Source: FEN-1297 sp021817845
GTDB lineage: Bacteria > Bacteroidota > Ignavibacteria > Ignavibacteriales > Ignavibacteriaceae
DNA: 64,000 nucleotides
NCBI GenBank assembly: GCA_021817845.1
Contig: JAKAFW010000002.1
Span: forward strand, 62,001 to 126,000
Reading direction: 5' to 3'
The position numbers were made by a program, and so were the translations under genes. The notes beneath the pieces were generated by a model. It made no database searches. It worked only from the letters and a program-made list of their open reading frames with translations, and was not told the origin of the DNA. Positions 17,786 through 26,674 of the stretch are shown in pieces; within the stretch, counting starts at the first letter, position 1, and the number at the start of each line of letters is the position of its first letter.

Positions 17786-18238
17786 TTAAACTTTCCTGTC
17801 TAAAATTGGACTTTTATTTGAGTTTGCAAATACACCGATGATCTCTTTAATAAAATTTCTTGCCTGGCTTATTAACATTTTATTCTGGTTGTTTACAGTG
17901 TTAATATTACTAATTAATTTTTTTAGTGAAGTTTGAAGTTTGAAGAAAGCACCGAGCTTTACTTCATTCTTATCTTTCATCGCTTCCAGAAAATCTGATA
18001 ACTTATTTGATTTGGGATTCAAAGAATACTTTTCAGAAAGGTTTTTGATAGTTTTCATCATCAATTTTTGGCTTATTTCGATTTCGTTAAAGTAAGTGCT
18101 TTCTATTTTAAGTGTTTCTTCTAAAGCTTTGACATCACTGTTAATTATCGCATTTTGCTGCAAAGAAATTAAGTCCAAAAATTTTTGCAGCAATTCATGC
18201 TGTTTTTTAAGGTCATTAAATAGATTGTTCAGTTCCAT
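17786..18238 (-). CDS. flgN: FlgN-like export chaperone
   Basis: A 150-residue, all-helical protein with heptad patterns, rich in Lys, Leu and Asn, matching FlgN in size and predicted structure. FlgN binds the C-termini of FlgK and FlgL in the cytoplasm and delivers them to the export gate. Family sequence identity is always low, so the call leans on position directly ahead of flgK and on the coiled-coil form. It overlaps flgJ by 23 nt. Confidence 0.78.
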   Translation of the reverse strand: MELNNLFNDLKKQHELLQKFLDLISLQQNAIINSDVKALEETLKIESTYFNEIEISQKLMMKTIKNLSEKYSLNPKSNKLSDFLEAMKDKNEVKLGAFFKLQTSLKKLISNINTVNNQNKMLISQARNFIKEIIGVFANSNKSPILDRKV

Positions 18239-19055
18239 TTGTTGCTCCTTTTAAATGGTTTAAATAACCCATAACTCTTTTAATATAATTTTGAGTTTCC
18301 TCAAATGGAGGAACGCCACCATATTTTTCGACGTTTTGAGGTCCGGCATTGTAAGATGCAAGCGCAAGGTCTACATTCCCATTAAATTTCTGAAGCATTT
18401 GAGCTAAATATTTTGTACCTCCTAAAATATTTTGCTTGGGATCCCAAACGTTTGAAACTCCCATTTCGCTTGCGGTGGAATCTATAAGCTGCATTAAACC
18501 TTTTGCTTTTGCACTTGAAACTGCTCTTTCGTTTGCGGCGGACTCAGTTAAGATAACAGACTTTATTAAGTTTTTATCAACGCCAAATTGCTGTGATGCC
18601 GAATTAATTATATCATCATACCGGCTAAGCCTATCAGTCGATTTAGTGCTTGGCGTAATAGGAATAGAATCATTATTTAATTTGAGATCAGAGTTCGATC
18701 CATTATTTAAAGGAGAAAGCTGACTACTTTGAGCTTTAGAATCCATATCTTCGCCCGTAATTTTCTTATAAAGAACGTTAGCAACTCCCATACTTTTATT
18801 TTTAGATATGAATGAGGCTATTTCATTTTGAAATACAGTATCAAAGTAATCTCCGCCAAAACTTTTATCGCCAAACATTCCTTCAGAAGTTTTTGTCATG
18901 CTTTTTAACATCATAGAAGTTAAAAGACTTTCAAACTGTTTAGCCGCATTTTCAATTTTTGCTTTTTGAGCATCCGTATAGTGATCCGGTACCTCTGCCG
19001 GGTTCGCAATTTGCTTTTGCGGATCTGTTATTTTGAGTTCTAAATTTCCTATCAT
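18216..19055 (-). CDS. flgJ: FlgJ-type rod protein fused to an SLT lytic transglycosylase
   Basis: Residues 30-100 match the FlgJ rod-scaffold domain (AAKQFESLLTSMMLKSM, GGDYFDTVFQNEIA). After a Ser/Asn-rich linker, residues 145-260 form a soluble lytic transglycosylase domain: VILTESAAN holds the catalytic Glu 171, and GLMQL, WDPKQNILGG and LALASYNAGP are its usual motifs. Enterobacterial FlgJ instead carries a glucosaminidase. The protein would be exported to bore through peptidoglycan while capping the rod. It overlaps flgI by 4 nt and flgN by 23 nt. Confidence 0.92.
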   Translation of the reverse strand: MIGNLELKITDPQKQIANPAEVPDHYTDAQKAKIENAAKQFESLLTSMMLKSMTKTSEGMFGDKSFGGDYFDTVFQNEIASFISKNKSMGVANVLYKKITGEDMDSKAQSSQLSPLNNGSNSDLKLNNDSIPITPSTKSTDRLSRYDDIINSASQQFGVDKNLIKSVILTESAANERAVSSAKAKGLMQLIDSTASEMGVSNVWDPKQNILGGTKYLAQMLQKFNGNVDLALASYNAGPQNVEKYGGVPPFEETQNYIKRVMGYLNHLKGATNGTEQSI

Positions 19056-20140
19056 ATAATATCCAATTCTCCTATTAAAGCTCCGGCTTTTTTAAGTGCC
19101 TGGAAAATTGAGATTATGTCTTGGGGCGATACTTTTAAAGAGTTTAACGCTGCTGCAACTTGCTGCACTGTCGAGGCACCCTGGATTGCAATAGTGCTAG
19201 TTGAATCCTCAGTTACATAGGGAACCAAATTATTAAATACTTGTGTAGTTCCGCTTGAGAAAGCATTTGGTTGAGAAATTATAGGATACGATCTAATGGT
19301 GATGTTTAAATTTCCGTGAGTAATAGTAGCCGGAAGAATTTTAACATTATTCCCCGCAACGACTGTACCGGTTCTTTCATCAAGTACTACTTTGGCAACT
19401 TCATCTTTTTGAACAGTGATGGTCTCCAAGTCTGAAAGAAATGCTACAATATTATTTTGTTTGGATGTTGGAATTTTTACATCTATTTCGGCACCATCTT
19501 TAGCAAGTGCTACGTTGTTGCCAAACTTTGCATTAATTGCATTTGCTACATTATTTGATGTTGTCAAATCAGGTTCTCTTAAAAAGACACTAATATTTTG
19601 ATTCGGAATACTATCTTTCTCAAGGGCATAATTGAGGATGCCCCCCATTGGTACTCTTCCGGCAAGCGAATGATTTTGCGATACTCTATTCCCAGTCGGC
19701 GTTCTAACATCGAATCCACCAACCGAAATCGATCCCTGAGCATATCCGTAAACTTTTCCGGTCATGCTTGATAGTGGCGTCATCAATAATGTTCCTCCTT
19801 GAAGACTTGTAGCATCACCCATTGAAGAAACAGTTACATCGAACTTAGCTCCAGACTTTAAATAATCATTAATCGTAGCAGTGACCATAACAGCAGCAAC
19901 ATTTCTTGTTAGTAAATTATCCTGTGATACAGTAATACCAAAACGCTTTAGCATGCTTGTTATAGATTGAATTGTAAAAGTAGAACGCTGTGTATCGCCG
20001 CTACCGGCTAAACCGACAACCAATCCATAACCTATAATTTGTTCCGATCCTTCACCGGTGATGTAGGCAATATCTTTTATCCTTTGTCCGTAAATAAAAG
20101 AGATACCAATTAGCAAATAAGAAACAATTAACTTTTTCAT
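19052..20140 (-). CDS. flgI: FlgI P-ring protein
   Basis: A 362-residue protein with a cleavable signal peptide (first ~18 residues, ending IYGQ) and strong FlgI motifs: GYGLVVGLAGSGD, VAAVMVTA, GGTLLMTPL, YAQGSISVGG and VVLDERTGTVVAG. It polymerises in the periplasm around the rod as the bushing in the peptidoglycan layer. Length is normal. It lies 7 nt after flgH and, with flgA and flgH, completes the set for the two outer rings. Confidence 0.96.
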   Translation of the reverse strand: MKKLIVSYLLIGISFIYGQRIKDIAYITGEGSEQIIGYGLVVGLAGSGDTQRSTFTIQSITSMLKRFGITVSQDNLLTRNVAAVMVTATINDYLKSGAKFDVTVSSMGDATSLQGGTLLMTPLSSMTGKVYGYAQGSISVGGFDVRTPTGNRVSQNHSLAGRVPMGGILNYALEKDSIPNQNISVFLREPDLTTSNNVANAINAKFGNNVALAKDGAEIDVKIPTSKQNNIVAFLSDLETITVQKDEVAKVVLDERTGTVVAGNNVKILPATITHGNLNITIRSYPIISQPNAFSSGTTQVFNNLVPYVTEDSTSTIAIQGASTVQQVAAALNSLKVSPQDIISIFQALKKAGALIGELDII

Positions 20141-20147
20141 TTTCAGC

Positions 20148-20720
20148 CTAAAATATCCAATGTAAAAATTTAGTCAGCCAGCCAGGTGACTGGGCACTGT
20201 TAATTAGCCCTTCGCCCTTAAAAACTATTTGTGCGTCTGAAATATTATATGACAAAACCGAGTTATCAGCAGCAATATCCGCCGGTCTGACAATTCCTTT
20301 AATGCTTACAGTTTGTTCTTGCCCGTTAATAACAATTTTTCTACTTCCATCAATGACTAAATTTCCGTTAGCAAGAACAGAATCCACTGTCGCACTAATT
20401 TTTGTATTTATCATTCCTTGGGATGTTGTAGAACCAGTGCCCTTAAAATCGTTAGTAGTGCCTATATTAGCTGCAACGCCAGGCGCAGTGGCAGCGCCTG
20501 TATTTAATTGACCTGTTAATCCCAAATTACTTGTCCTTCCTGCTGATGTTTCCGCGTCATTAGAAGCTTGAGAAGATTCAACAACAAGGATTGTAATAGC
20601 ATCACCCACTCTATTTGCTTTTTGATCAGAAAAAAGTGAGGAGAATGAATTTTGCCTCATATCTTGTGCAAGGAGATGTGTCGAAAAAATTATTATTACG
20701 AATAAAATTATTTTTTTCAT
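20148..20720 (-). CDS. flgH: FlgH L-ring protein without a lipobox
   Basis: A 190-residue L-ring protein: ANRVGDAITILVVESSQASNDA and a closing YNISDAQIVFKGEGLINSAQSPGWLTKFLHWIF are diagnostic. The N-terminus MKKIILFVIIIFSTHLLAQ looks like an ordinary signal peptide with an Ala-Gln cleavage site. There is no Cys there, whereas FlgH is normally a lipoprotein anchored in the outer membrane. The ring may be held another way. It is 4 nt downstream of flgA. Confidence 0.94.
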   Translation of the reverse strand: MKKIILFVIIIFSTHLLAQDMRQNSFSSLFSDQKANRVGDAITILVVESSQASNDAETSAGRTSNLGLTGQLNTGAATAPGVAANIGTTNDFKGTGSTTSQGMINTKISATVDSVLANGNLVIDGSRKIVINGQEQTVSIKGIVRPADIAADNSVLSYNISDAQIVFKGEGLINSAQSPGWLTKFLHWIF

Positions 20721-20724
20721 TTTA

Positions 20725-21381
20725 TCACTCTATTATAATTACGTTTTTTGCATCTATTATTTTTGCTTTATATAATTTTTTATCTTTTGCGATAATTGTA
20801 ATTACATCGCCTAAAGCTCCATCCTGACGGGAGAGCGCATTAAAAGTTATGAGTACATTACTTTCAATATATTTTGCAGTTACAGGATCTCCGGCTTTAA
20901 TTATCGGAACAGGTTCTACCATTTCTTTAGTAAGAATTTCACCAGCTTTAATAAATTCAGTACTCCTTAAATTATTAATGCTCTTAAAAGAAGTAAGAGG
21001 AATTCCATTAATAAGTGAAACGTCCGTTTTCTTCAGACAAAAATCTTTATCATCTAATTGTTGACGTGTTAAAATATCCTTTGAAGCAACCATCACTTTT
21101 TTGAAGATTTTCAATTTAACAGAAAGTATTGATTCAATCACCCGTGAATTTTTTTGAAATATTTTTACCGGTATATACACCATATTTCGGCTTAGATTGA
21201 AGTCATCCGTTTTCAAGAATTCTATTTTATCGTAAGACTTTGGCATCTGTAAAACTTCATACTTATAATCTTCAAATTTTCCGGATAAATTTTTCATCAG
21301 ATAATTATTCAGATCGTCGCTAAAAGAATTTTTTCCTTGACCTGCGAAAGACAATATGATTAATAAAAAAGTATACATCAC
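20725..21381 (-). CDS. flgA: FlgA P-ring assembly chaperone
   Basis: A 218-residue secreted protein with a short signal peptide. The C-terminal half carries the SAF domain: a GEILTKEMVEPVPIIKAGDPVTAKYI-type segment (about 145-170) followed by ALSRQDGALGDVITI, both typical of FlgA. FlgA is a periplasmic chaperone that helps FlgI subunits form the P ring. Position between flgG and flgH supports the call. Its start is 3 nt from the end of flgG. Confidence 0.92.
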   Translation of the reverse strand: MMYTFLLIILSFAGQGKNSFSDDLNNYLMKNLSGKFEDYKYEVLQMPKSYDKIEFLKTDDFNLSRNMVYIPVKIFQKNSRVIESILSVKLKIFKKVMVASKDILTRQQLDDKDFCLKKTDVSLINGIPLTSFKSINNLRSTEFIKAGEILTKEMVEPVPIIKAGDPVTAKYIESNVLITFNALSRQDGALGDVITIIAKDKKLYKAKIIDAKNVIIIE

Positions 21382-21384
21382 ATT

Positions 21385-22185
21385 TTAATTTTGTTTAAGG
21401 TTATTAGCCATTGTCATCATATCTTGAACCGTTTGCACGGTTTTAGAATTTATCTCATAAGCTCTTTGAGCGGCAATCATTGCAATCATTTCCTGAACGA
21501 TATCAACATTTGAAGATTCGAGATAACCTTGATTTATCGAACCGAAACCATCTTTGTTGGGTGTACCGATAATTGGTGTTCCTGATGCATCGGTTTGTGC
21601 ATATAAATTATCCCCTAAAGATTTTAAGCCGCCAGGATTCATAAACCTTGCAAGCTCAATGTTGCCAATAACTTTAGAACTACCTCCAACTTGTTGAGCT
21701 GTAACTGTTCCATCTTTACCGATTGATACACTAAGAGAATTTTGATCTAGCGTTATCGGCGGGTCTAGAGCGTAACCGCTTGAGGTTACAATTTTTCCGT
21801 CAGCATTTACCTGGAAAGAACCGTCACGAGAGTAAGCATAAGTTCCGTCCGGTTTAAGCACCTGGAAAAAACCATCACCTTGAATTGCAAGGTCAAGCTG
21901 GTTGTTAGTTTGAGTTACATCTCCTTGCGTAAATATTTTTTCGTCAGCAGTCGGTTGAACGCCGTTACCAACTTGAATCGCCGTGGATGAATTTTGAGTT
22001 GCTCCTTGAACAGATGAATTAACCGGGCTAACGTTAACTTGCTGGTACATTAGATCCTGAAACTCTGCTTGGTTTTTTTTAAATCCGGTTGTGTTAATGT
22101 TAGCAATGTTGTTAGAAATAACTTCAATATTTAACTCCTGCGCATACATTCCGGAAGCTGCGGTTCTTAGTGCTCGTGTTGGCAT
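21385..22185 (-). CDS. flgG: FlgG distal rod protein
   Basis: A 266-residue rod protein starting MPTRALRTAASGMYAQELNIEVISNNIANINTTGFKK in the family pattern; GDGFFQVLKPDGTYAYSRDG and the C-terminal SNVDIVQEMIAMIAAQRAYEINSK are diagnostic. Length is close to the usual 260. It forms the distal rod inside the L and P rings. It lies 16 nt from flgF and 3 nt from flgA. Confidence 0.97.
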   Translation of the reverse strand: MPTRALRTAASGMYAQELNIEVISNNIANINTTGFKKNQAEFQDLMYQQVNVSPVNSSVQGATQNSSTAIQVGNGVQPTADEKIFTQGDVTQTNNQLDLAIQGDGFFQVLKPDGTYAYSRDGSFQVNADGKIVTSSGYALDPPITLDQNSLSVSIGKDGTVTAQQVGGSSKVIGNIELARFMNPGGLKSLGDNLYAQTDASGTPIIGTPNKDGFGSINQGYLESSNVDIVQEMIAMIAAQRAYEINSKTVQTVQDMMTMANNLKQN

Positions 22186-22201
22186 TTTTATTACTCCTTA
22201 T

Positions 22202-22906
22202 CTATACTTTTCCAATTTGATTAGCTTCGTCAAGCGACTTATCTAAAAATGTAATCATCTTACTTGCTGATTGATATTCGTTATTCACCTGGATCATATT
22301 TTCCAATTCTTTAATCGGATTTACGTTTGATTCTTCGAGATACCCCTGCTTTATTTGAAAATCATTTTGATTAGCTACTTGAAATCCCCCGGTAGCGGAA
22401 AAGTTAGTTCCGGAATCCCTTTCGGAATCTTGCTGATCATTCATTTTAGCGATCATGAGTGAATCAATAACATTATTGCCGAATTTTACTTCACCGTTAT
22501 TAGATATTGTAAAACTTTTTTGTTTTTCAAATGAAAGCATATCGATTTTAATCGCTCCGTTTTGCCCCATCACTTTATTCCCTTGCTGGTCGACAAGATA
22601 GCCATTATCGGAAATTTTAAAACTACCGTTGCGTGTAAGTTCTTGACCATTTTCTGTTTGAACAACAAAAAATCCTTTGCCGGATATTGCTACATCTGTA
22701 GGATTGTTTGTCTGCGCTAAATCGCCTTGTCTAAAATCGGTAACTTGCTGAATTTGTGTTTGACCATACTGATTCATAACTTCAGAAAAAGGCATTTCTT
22801 TTTTGAATCCGGTAGTGTTTAAATTTGCAAGATTATTGGCAATAACTTCAAGATTTTTCATACGGGCATCTAGACCACGGGCAGCAGTATATATTCCTTT
22901 AATCAT
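22202..22906 (-). CDS. flgF: FlgF proximal rod protein
   Basis: A 234-residue rod protein (MIKGIYTAARGLDARMKNLEVIANNLANLNTTGFKK; GKGFFVVQTENGQELTRNG; C-terminal ESNVNPIKELENMIQVNNEYQSASK). These match FlgF rather than FlgG: the first residues differ from FlgG, and the C-terminal VNPIKELENMI is FlgF-like. It lies directly ahead of flgG as usual. A 71-nt gap separates it from the membrane protein gene before it, the largest gap in this part of the operon. Confidence 0.93.
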   Translation of the reverse strand: MIKGIYTAARGLDARMKNLEVIANNLANLNTTGFKKEMPFSEVMNQYGQTQIQQVTDFRQGDLAQTNNPTDVAISGKGFFVVQTENGQELTRNGSFKISDNGYLVDQQGNKVMGQNGAIKIDMLSFEKQKSFTISNNGEVKFGNNVIDSLMIAKMNDQQDSERDSGTNFSATGGFQVANQNDFQIKQGYLEESNVNPIKELENMIQVNNEYQSASKMITFLDKSLDEANQIGKV

Positions 22907-22977
22907 TTAAAATATTCCGATAAAAATTTTTATTCATAAAATTGATTTCAATCTCGGGTAAATAATTTACTAACATG

Positions 22978-23598
22978 TTAACGCATCCGTTTTAACCTTT
23001 GGGCAAGTAATATTTCTTCCTTAGATATCTTCAACCTTTTAGCGGTTCTAGAGATATCACCCTGAGTTAAATTAGATGCCGGAGTATTTTCTGCTAATCT
23101 ATTCCTAACGCTAGAAAGCTTGCTGCTGCCCTTAATTTGAACTTTTTCTTCTCTCAAGGATTTGATATTTTCTTTTAGATTTTTATTAGCAGGTTGTTTC
23201 TTACGTTTACTTTTCCTTCTTCTTATAAAAATAACTGCGGCTGAAAGAAACGAGGCAAAAGTAAGAATAGAAGCCTTCATCATGACATCTTCAGGAATAG
23301 AAAATCTAGTTTTTAATTCGTCATAAAGGTTTAATGAAGCGGGTTTAGTGTTTAGCGTTATGTTGGATTGAATTACCGGTGCCGGATTATTATTTATCTG
23401 TTCTTCTTTTTTGCGAGCCGCATCAATTTGTGCTGCAACCATTTGACTAATATTTACAGTATCCGAATCAGCTCCAGCAGAGTTAAAGGCAGTTGTATCC
23501 AATTGCCCGCTCCTAAGCGAAACATTATTAATTGTTTTTTGTCCCAGGACTGCAGTAGTAAAAAATCCTGAAATAATTAAAAGAAAAATGATCTTCAT
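22978..23598 (-). CDS. Single-pass membrane protein with SwrB-like C-terminal motif
   Basis: A 206-residue protein with a signal peptide (about 1-19), a short extracytoplasmic part, one membrane helix at about 107-125, then a very basic cytoplasmic tail. Its last 30 residues (GDISRTAKRLKISKEEILLAQ) have the helix-turn-helix spacing seen at the end of SwrB/DUF6115-type proteins, which in Bacillus activate flagellar type III export. It sits between the degenerate kinase and flgF, with 1-nt overlap to the former. FliO is encoded elsewhere here, so this is not FliO. The SwrB analogy is tentative. Confidence 0.7.
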   Translation of the reverse strand: MKIIFLLIISGFFTTAVLGQKTINNVSLRSGQLDTTAFNSAGADSDTVNISQMVAAQIDAARKKEEQINNNPAPVIQSNITLNTKPASLNLYDELKTRFSIPEDVMMKASILTFASFLSAAVIFIRRRKSKRKKQPANKNLKENIKSLREEKVQIKGSSKLSSVRNRLAENTPASNLTQGDISRTAKRLKISKEEILLAQRLKRMR

Positions 23599-24905
23599 TA
23601 ATTTATTTTCCTCTTTAATGGGAATAAAAGCGTAACTTTTGTACCTCTGATGTTATCAGATTCAATTTTTATTTCACCTTGATGCTGGTCCATCAAGTTT
23701 TTTACCAATTTCAGGTTTAAGTGTTTTGCAGATTTTAAGTTTTCATCTTTTATGTCGTTCAGATTATCTGTCGAAAAGAATTTTAACACTATATTTTCAT
23801 TTTGAAATCTTGTTTGAATAACAAAGCCGCCCGGTTCGTTTTCGTCGTTAACTATAAAAGAAAACAGATTTGTCAGTATCTGGTCAATTACATTTGGATG
23901 GCTAAGCATAGAAGGAATTTTCTCATCTAAATCTAAGATGCATTCGTAATTATTATTATTTAAGGATGAGATAACCACGTCATAAAACTCCGTAATTTGC
24001 TTATTAACATCGCAAGACTGAATCTTTGATTTAATATCCCCAGTATTTGCAAATTGTACTAAACGGTTAATAACTCTTTCGACCTTTTTAACTTGTAGCT
24101 GAATAGTATCTACAATTTTATTATCAGAATGAGGATTATCTTTTTTTAGAAACTCTGCATAGCTAATAATTACTTGCAAAGGAGAAAGAATTTCGTCGAC
24201 AATACCGGTTGTCAGTTCGCCTATAGCAGAAAGTTTGTAATCATTTGCAAGTTTTGATTGGTAAACTTGAAGACTTTCATACGCTCGGATTAATTCTTCT
24301 TGCTTTGCCAAAAGCTCTTTTTTAGATAACAAAATTTGAAGAGCCGTTTGGATTAAAGGAATTTCCATCGGAGTTTCCGGCGCCAACTTTGCATTAGTCA
24401 AGATTGAAAGAACAATTTTTTGCTTTGATACGGTTAGTGCTGGCAGCAAGATACAAACCCCATTTTCAGAACCGCTGGTAGAAGCCCGGTCTAAAAGCAA
24501 AACAAATTTTTGGGTTCTAAAAATTTCTTCAATTGTTTCCAATACAGCCGGTTTTCCCAGAATTCTTTTTGCACTTAAAGAAACTTTATTCGAAAATCCC
24601 TTTAGTATTTTTTTCTGATCATCGAAGATTAGAATATCTACTTCCTGATAATTGATAATACTTTTCAGGCACAGATTAAATTCTTCAATTATTTTTGTCA
24701 GGTCATTCAACCCTTTAATTTTTTCTTCGAAATCAAGAATAGCTTGCAAAGCCAGATAATATTTATTTCTATCGGTTTCCTTTCCGGCGTTGTGATTATA
24801 TTGAATGAGCCTAAGAGTTCTTCCGGAGATACCGCTTCTTGTCATGTTAGGCAATGACTTATGAAAGGACTCGTAGCTTAAAGTATTTTGTTTAATTACT
24901 CTCAA
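23598..24905 (-). CDS. Degenerate histidine-kinase-like protein (pseudokinase)
   Basis: A 435-residue soluble protein. Residues 60-195 look GAF-like; 225-290 align with a DHp domain of the NtrB/FleS type, but the H-box reads TGIVDEILSPLQVI, with Asp 237 (GAC) where phospho-His is expected. In the ATPase region the N-box Asn is Phe (NLFSFI), the DxGxG box is absent (STDNLND), and GxGLGL is HLNLKL. It can hardly bind ATP or carry phospho-His. It may be a partner or regulator of another kinase. It overlaps its upstream HDOD gene by 4 nt. Confidence 0.85.
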   Translation of the reverse strand: MRVIKQNTLSYESFHKSLPNMTRSGISGRTLRLIQYNHNAGKETDRNKYYLALQAILDFEEKIKGLNDLTKIIEEFNLCLKSIINYQEVDILIFDDQKKILKGFSNKVSLSAKRILGKPAVLETIEEIFRTQKFVLLLDRASTSGSENGVCILLPALTVSKQKIVLSILTNAKLAPETPMEIPLIQTALQILLSKKELLAKQEELIRAYESLQVYQSKLANDYKLSAIGELTTGIVDEILSPLQVIISYAEFLKKDNPHSDNKIVDTIQLQVKKVERVINRLVQFANTGDIKSKIQSCDVNKQITEFYDVVISSLNNNNYECILDLDEKIPSMLSHPNVIDQILTNLFSFIVNDENEPGGFVIQTRFQNENIVLKFFSTDNLNDIKDENLKSAKHLNLKLVKNLMDQHQGEIKIESDNIRGTKVTLLFPLKRKIN

Positions 24906-25786
24906 TTCAAAAACCTTACAGTGTTAACCTGTTCGATAAATATCTCTCTGTAACTTTCGATAAACTTATCTACCTGTTCATGTTCTCTAAACCTTAGCAC
25001 GCCAACTTCAGAATCACTTAGAACTAAATTTTTATCCCAGTACGAGTTACCAATGTTTAATCTTTCCGTCATAAAATCAGCAAGATGAACAATTGAAGCA
25101 AGTACTTTATTTTGTTTAGATTCTTCCGGATTATGATGAAACAAAATAGCTTCACAAAGTGTTTCGGGAAAATTCCATTTTTCAGTTAAATAATTTCCGA
25201 TCTGCTGATGAGTCATTCCAAGAATTTCCAGTTCAGCTTCCCGGAATTCGAACCCTTTTTCGTTAACCAACTTATAGATTTCAATAAAATCAGCATGAAA
25301 GAATCTATGGATTATTGAAAAACCAAAATCATGCAAGAACCCGGCAATAAATGCTTCGCCGCTATTTGGGAAGTCAAAATCTTCTGCCAATCTTTTTGAT
25401 GCAGAGCCAGTTAGAAAAGAATGAAGCCAAAATTCTTTTTGGTTCAGAAAGGAATCCGTTTTATTCTTAAAGGCTTCAACAATAGAAAGTACTGAAATAA
25501 TATTTCTAAGTTCGCTGTACCCAAGCACTAGAATTGCAAATTCAACAGTAGTTACTTTCCTCTGTAATCCGTATAAAGGTGAATTTGCGATGGTAAGGAT
25601 TTTGGTTACCAGTCCTTGGTCTTTCGAAATAATATTTGACAACAAATTGCTATTTAGTACCGGTCTATCAAGCATTTCAAGGGCTTGTTTAATAGCATCA
25701 GGAATCGGAGGAAGGTTATAAATATTCCTCAATACTAGTTCTGTTTTCTCTCTTTTTTTCTGCTCTGTCATTGTAAATGTCATCAT
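24902..25786 (-). CDS. HDOD domain protein, paralogue 2
   Basis: A 294-residue HDOD protein. LPPIPDAIKQALEML and NIISKDQGLVTKILTIANSPLYGLQRKVTTVEFAI are the typical N-terminal motifs, and FIAGFLHDFG plus LGMTHQQIGNYLTEKWNFPETLCEAI follow. HDOD proteins are HD-GYP relatives that lack the full metal site and act as regulatory scaffolds. It is clearly duplicated from the neighbour upstream; the gap is 9 nt. Cell-wide role is unknown; the place in a flagellar operon suggests motility or c-di-GMP control. Confidence 0.87.
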   Translation of the reverse strand: MMTFTMTEQKKREKTELVLRNIYNLPPIPDAIKQALEMLDRPVLNSNLLSNIISKDQGLVTKILTIANSPLYGLQRKVTTVEFAILVLGYSELRNIISVLSIVEAFKNKTDSFLNQKEFWLHSFLTGSASKRLAEDFDFPNSGEAFIAGFLHDFGFSIIHRFFHADFIEIYKLVNEKGFEFREAELEILGMTHQQIGNYLTEKWNFPETLCEAILFHHNPEESKQNKVLASIVHLADFMTERLNIGNSYWDKNLVLSDSEVGVLRFREHEQVDKFIESYREIFIEQVNTVRFLN

Positions 25787-25795
25787 AATGGTTCA

Positions 25796-26674
25796 CTAAA
25801 AGATTGTTGTTTCAATTTGATTTTTAAAAGGTTCCTCGTAGTTAGCAATAAATTTATTTAAGTTGGATTCGTTTCCGAAATTTAAAATTTGAATAATATT
25901 TTCATCCAGTTCGATATTTTCGTCCCAATAAAAACATCCTACTCCAAACTTTTGTGTCATATAATCTGCAAGATGAACAATAGAGGATAGCACTTTACTT
26001 TCTTCAGATTTGGAAGGACAATGGTGGTGGTAAATCGCGTCTCCAAGGAATTCTGGAAGATTCCATCTGCTGATTAAAAATTTGCCGATCTCTTGATGTG
26101 TTAATCCTAAAATTTTTTCTTCAGCTTTCAAGTATCTCATTTGTTCCTTATCAACAAGATCGCAAATGGCTTTAAACTCCATGTTGAAATACCTCTGGGT
26201 GATTGAAATGCCAAGATCATGTAAAAGCCCAGCGGTAAAAGCCTCACCGGATTTGGGATAGTTTAGATCGTCAGCTATTTTTTTTGCTGCGCTGGCAGTC
26301 ATAATAGAATGGTTCCAATAAGATTTGCTATCCCAATTTTTTCCAGTTTCTTTTTTAAACGCTTCAATCATCGAAAGCGCAATAACGATATTTTTAATGT
26401 GTTCAAAGCCAAGGATTACAATGGCAAATTCAATTGTAGAAACTCTTCTCGGCAACCCATAAAGAGGAGAGTTGGCTACAGTTAATATTTTCGCAACCAT
26501 TCCCTGATCCTGACTTATCATTTTACCGAGGTCGGAAGCACTAGTTTTCGGATTATTTAAAAGCTTGGAAACTTCAAAAATCACTATGGGAATTGAAGGA
26601 AGATTCCGAATACTAGATAATAGCCGGAGGTAGGTTTTCTTTTCGTTAATATTTGGCGGGTATTTATTATTCAT
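25796..26674 (-). CDS. HDOD domain protein, paralogue 1
   Basis: A 292-residue HDOD protein (LPSIPIVIFEVSKLL; SQDQGMVAKILTVANSPLYGLPRRVSTIEFAIVILG; TAGLLHDLGI; LGLTHQEIGKFLISRWNLP). It aligns with the next gene along its length, including the C-terminal AxIVHLADYMT segment, so the two arose by tandem duplication. It retains HD in LLHDLG, but family members are generally not catalytic. It overlaps the end of fliA by 8 nt, implying coupling to the sigma factor gene. Confidence 0.87.
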   Translation of the reverse strand: MNNKYPPNINEKKTYLRLLSSIRNLPSIPIVIFEVSKLLNNPKTSASDLGKMISQDQGMVAKILTVANSPLYGLPRRVSTIEFAIVILGFEHIKNIVIALSMIEAFKKETGKNWDSKSYWNHSIMTASAAKKIADDLNYPKSGEAFTAGLLHDLGISITQRYFNMEFKAICDLVDKEQMRYLKAEEKILGLTHQEIGKFLISRWNLPEFLGDAIYHHHCPSKSEESKVLSSIVHLADYMTQKFGVGCFYWDENIELDENIIQILNFGNESNLNKFIANYEEPFKNQIETTIF

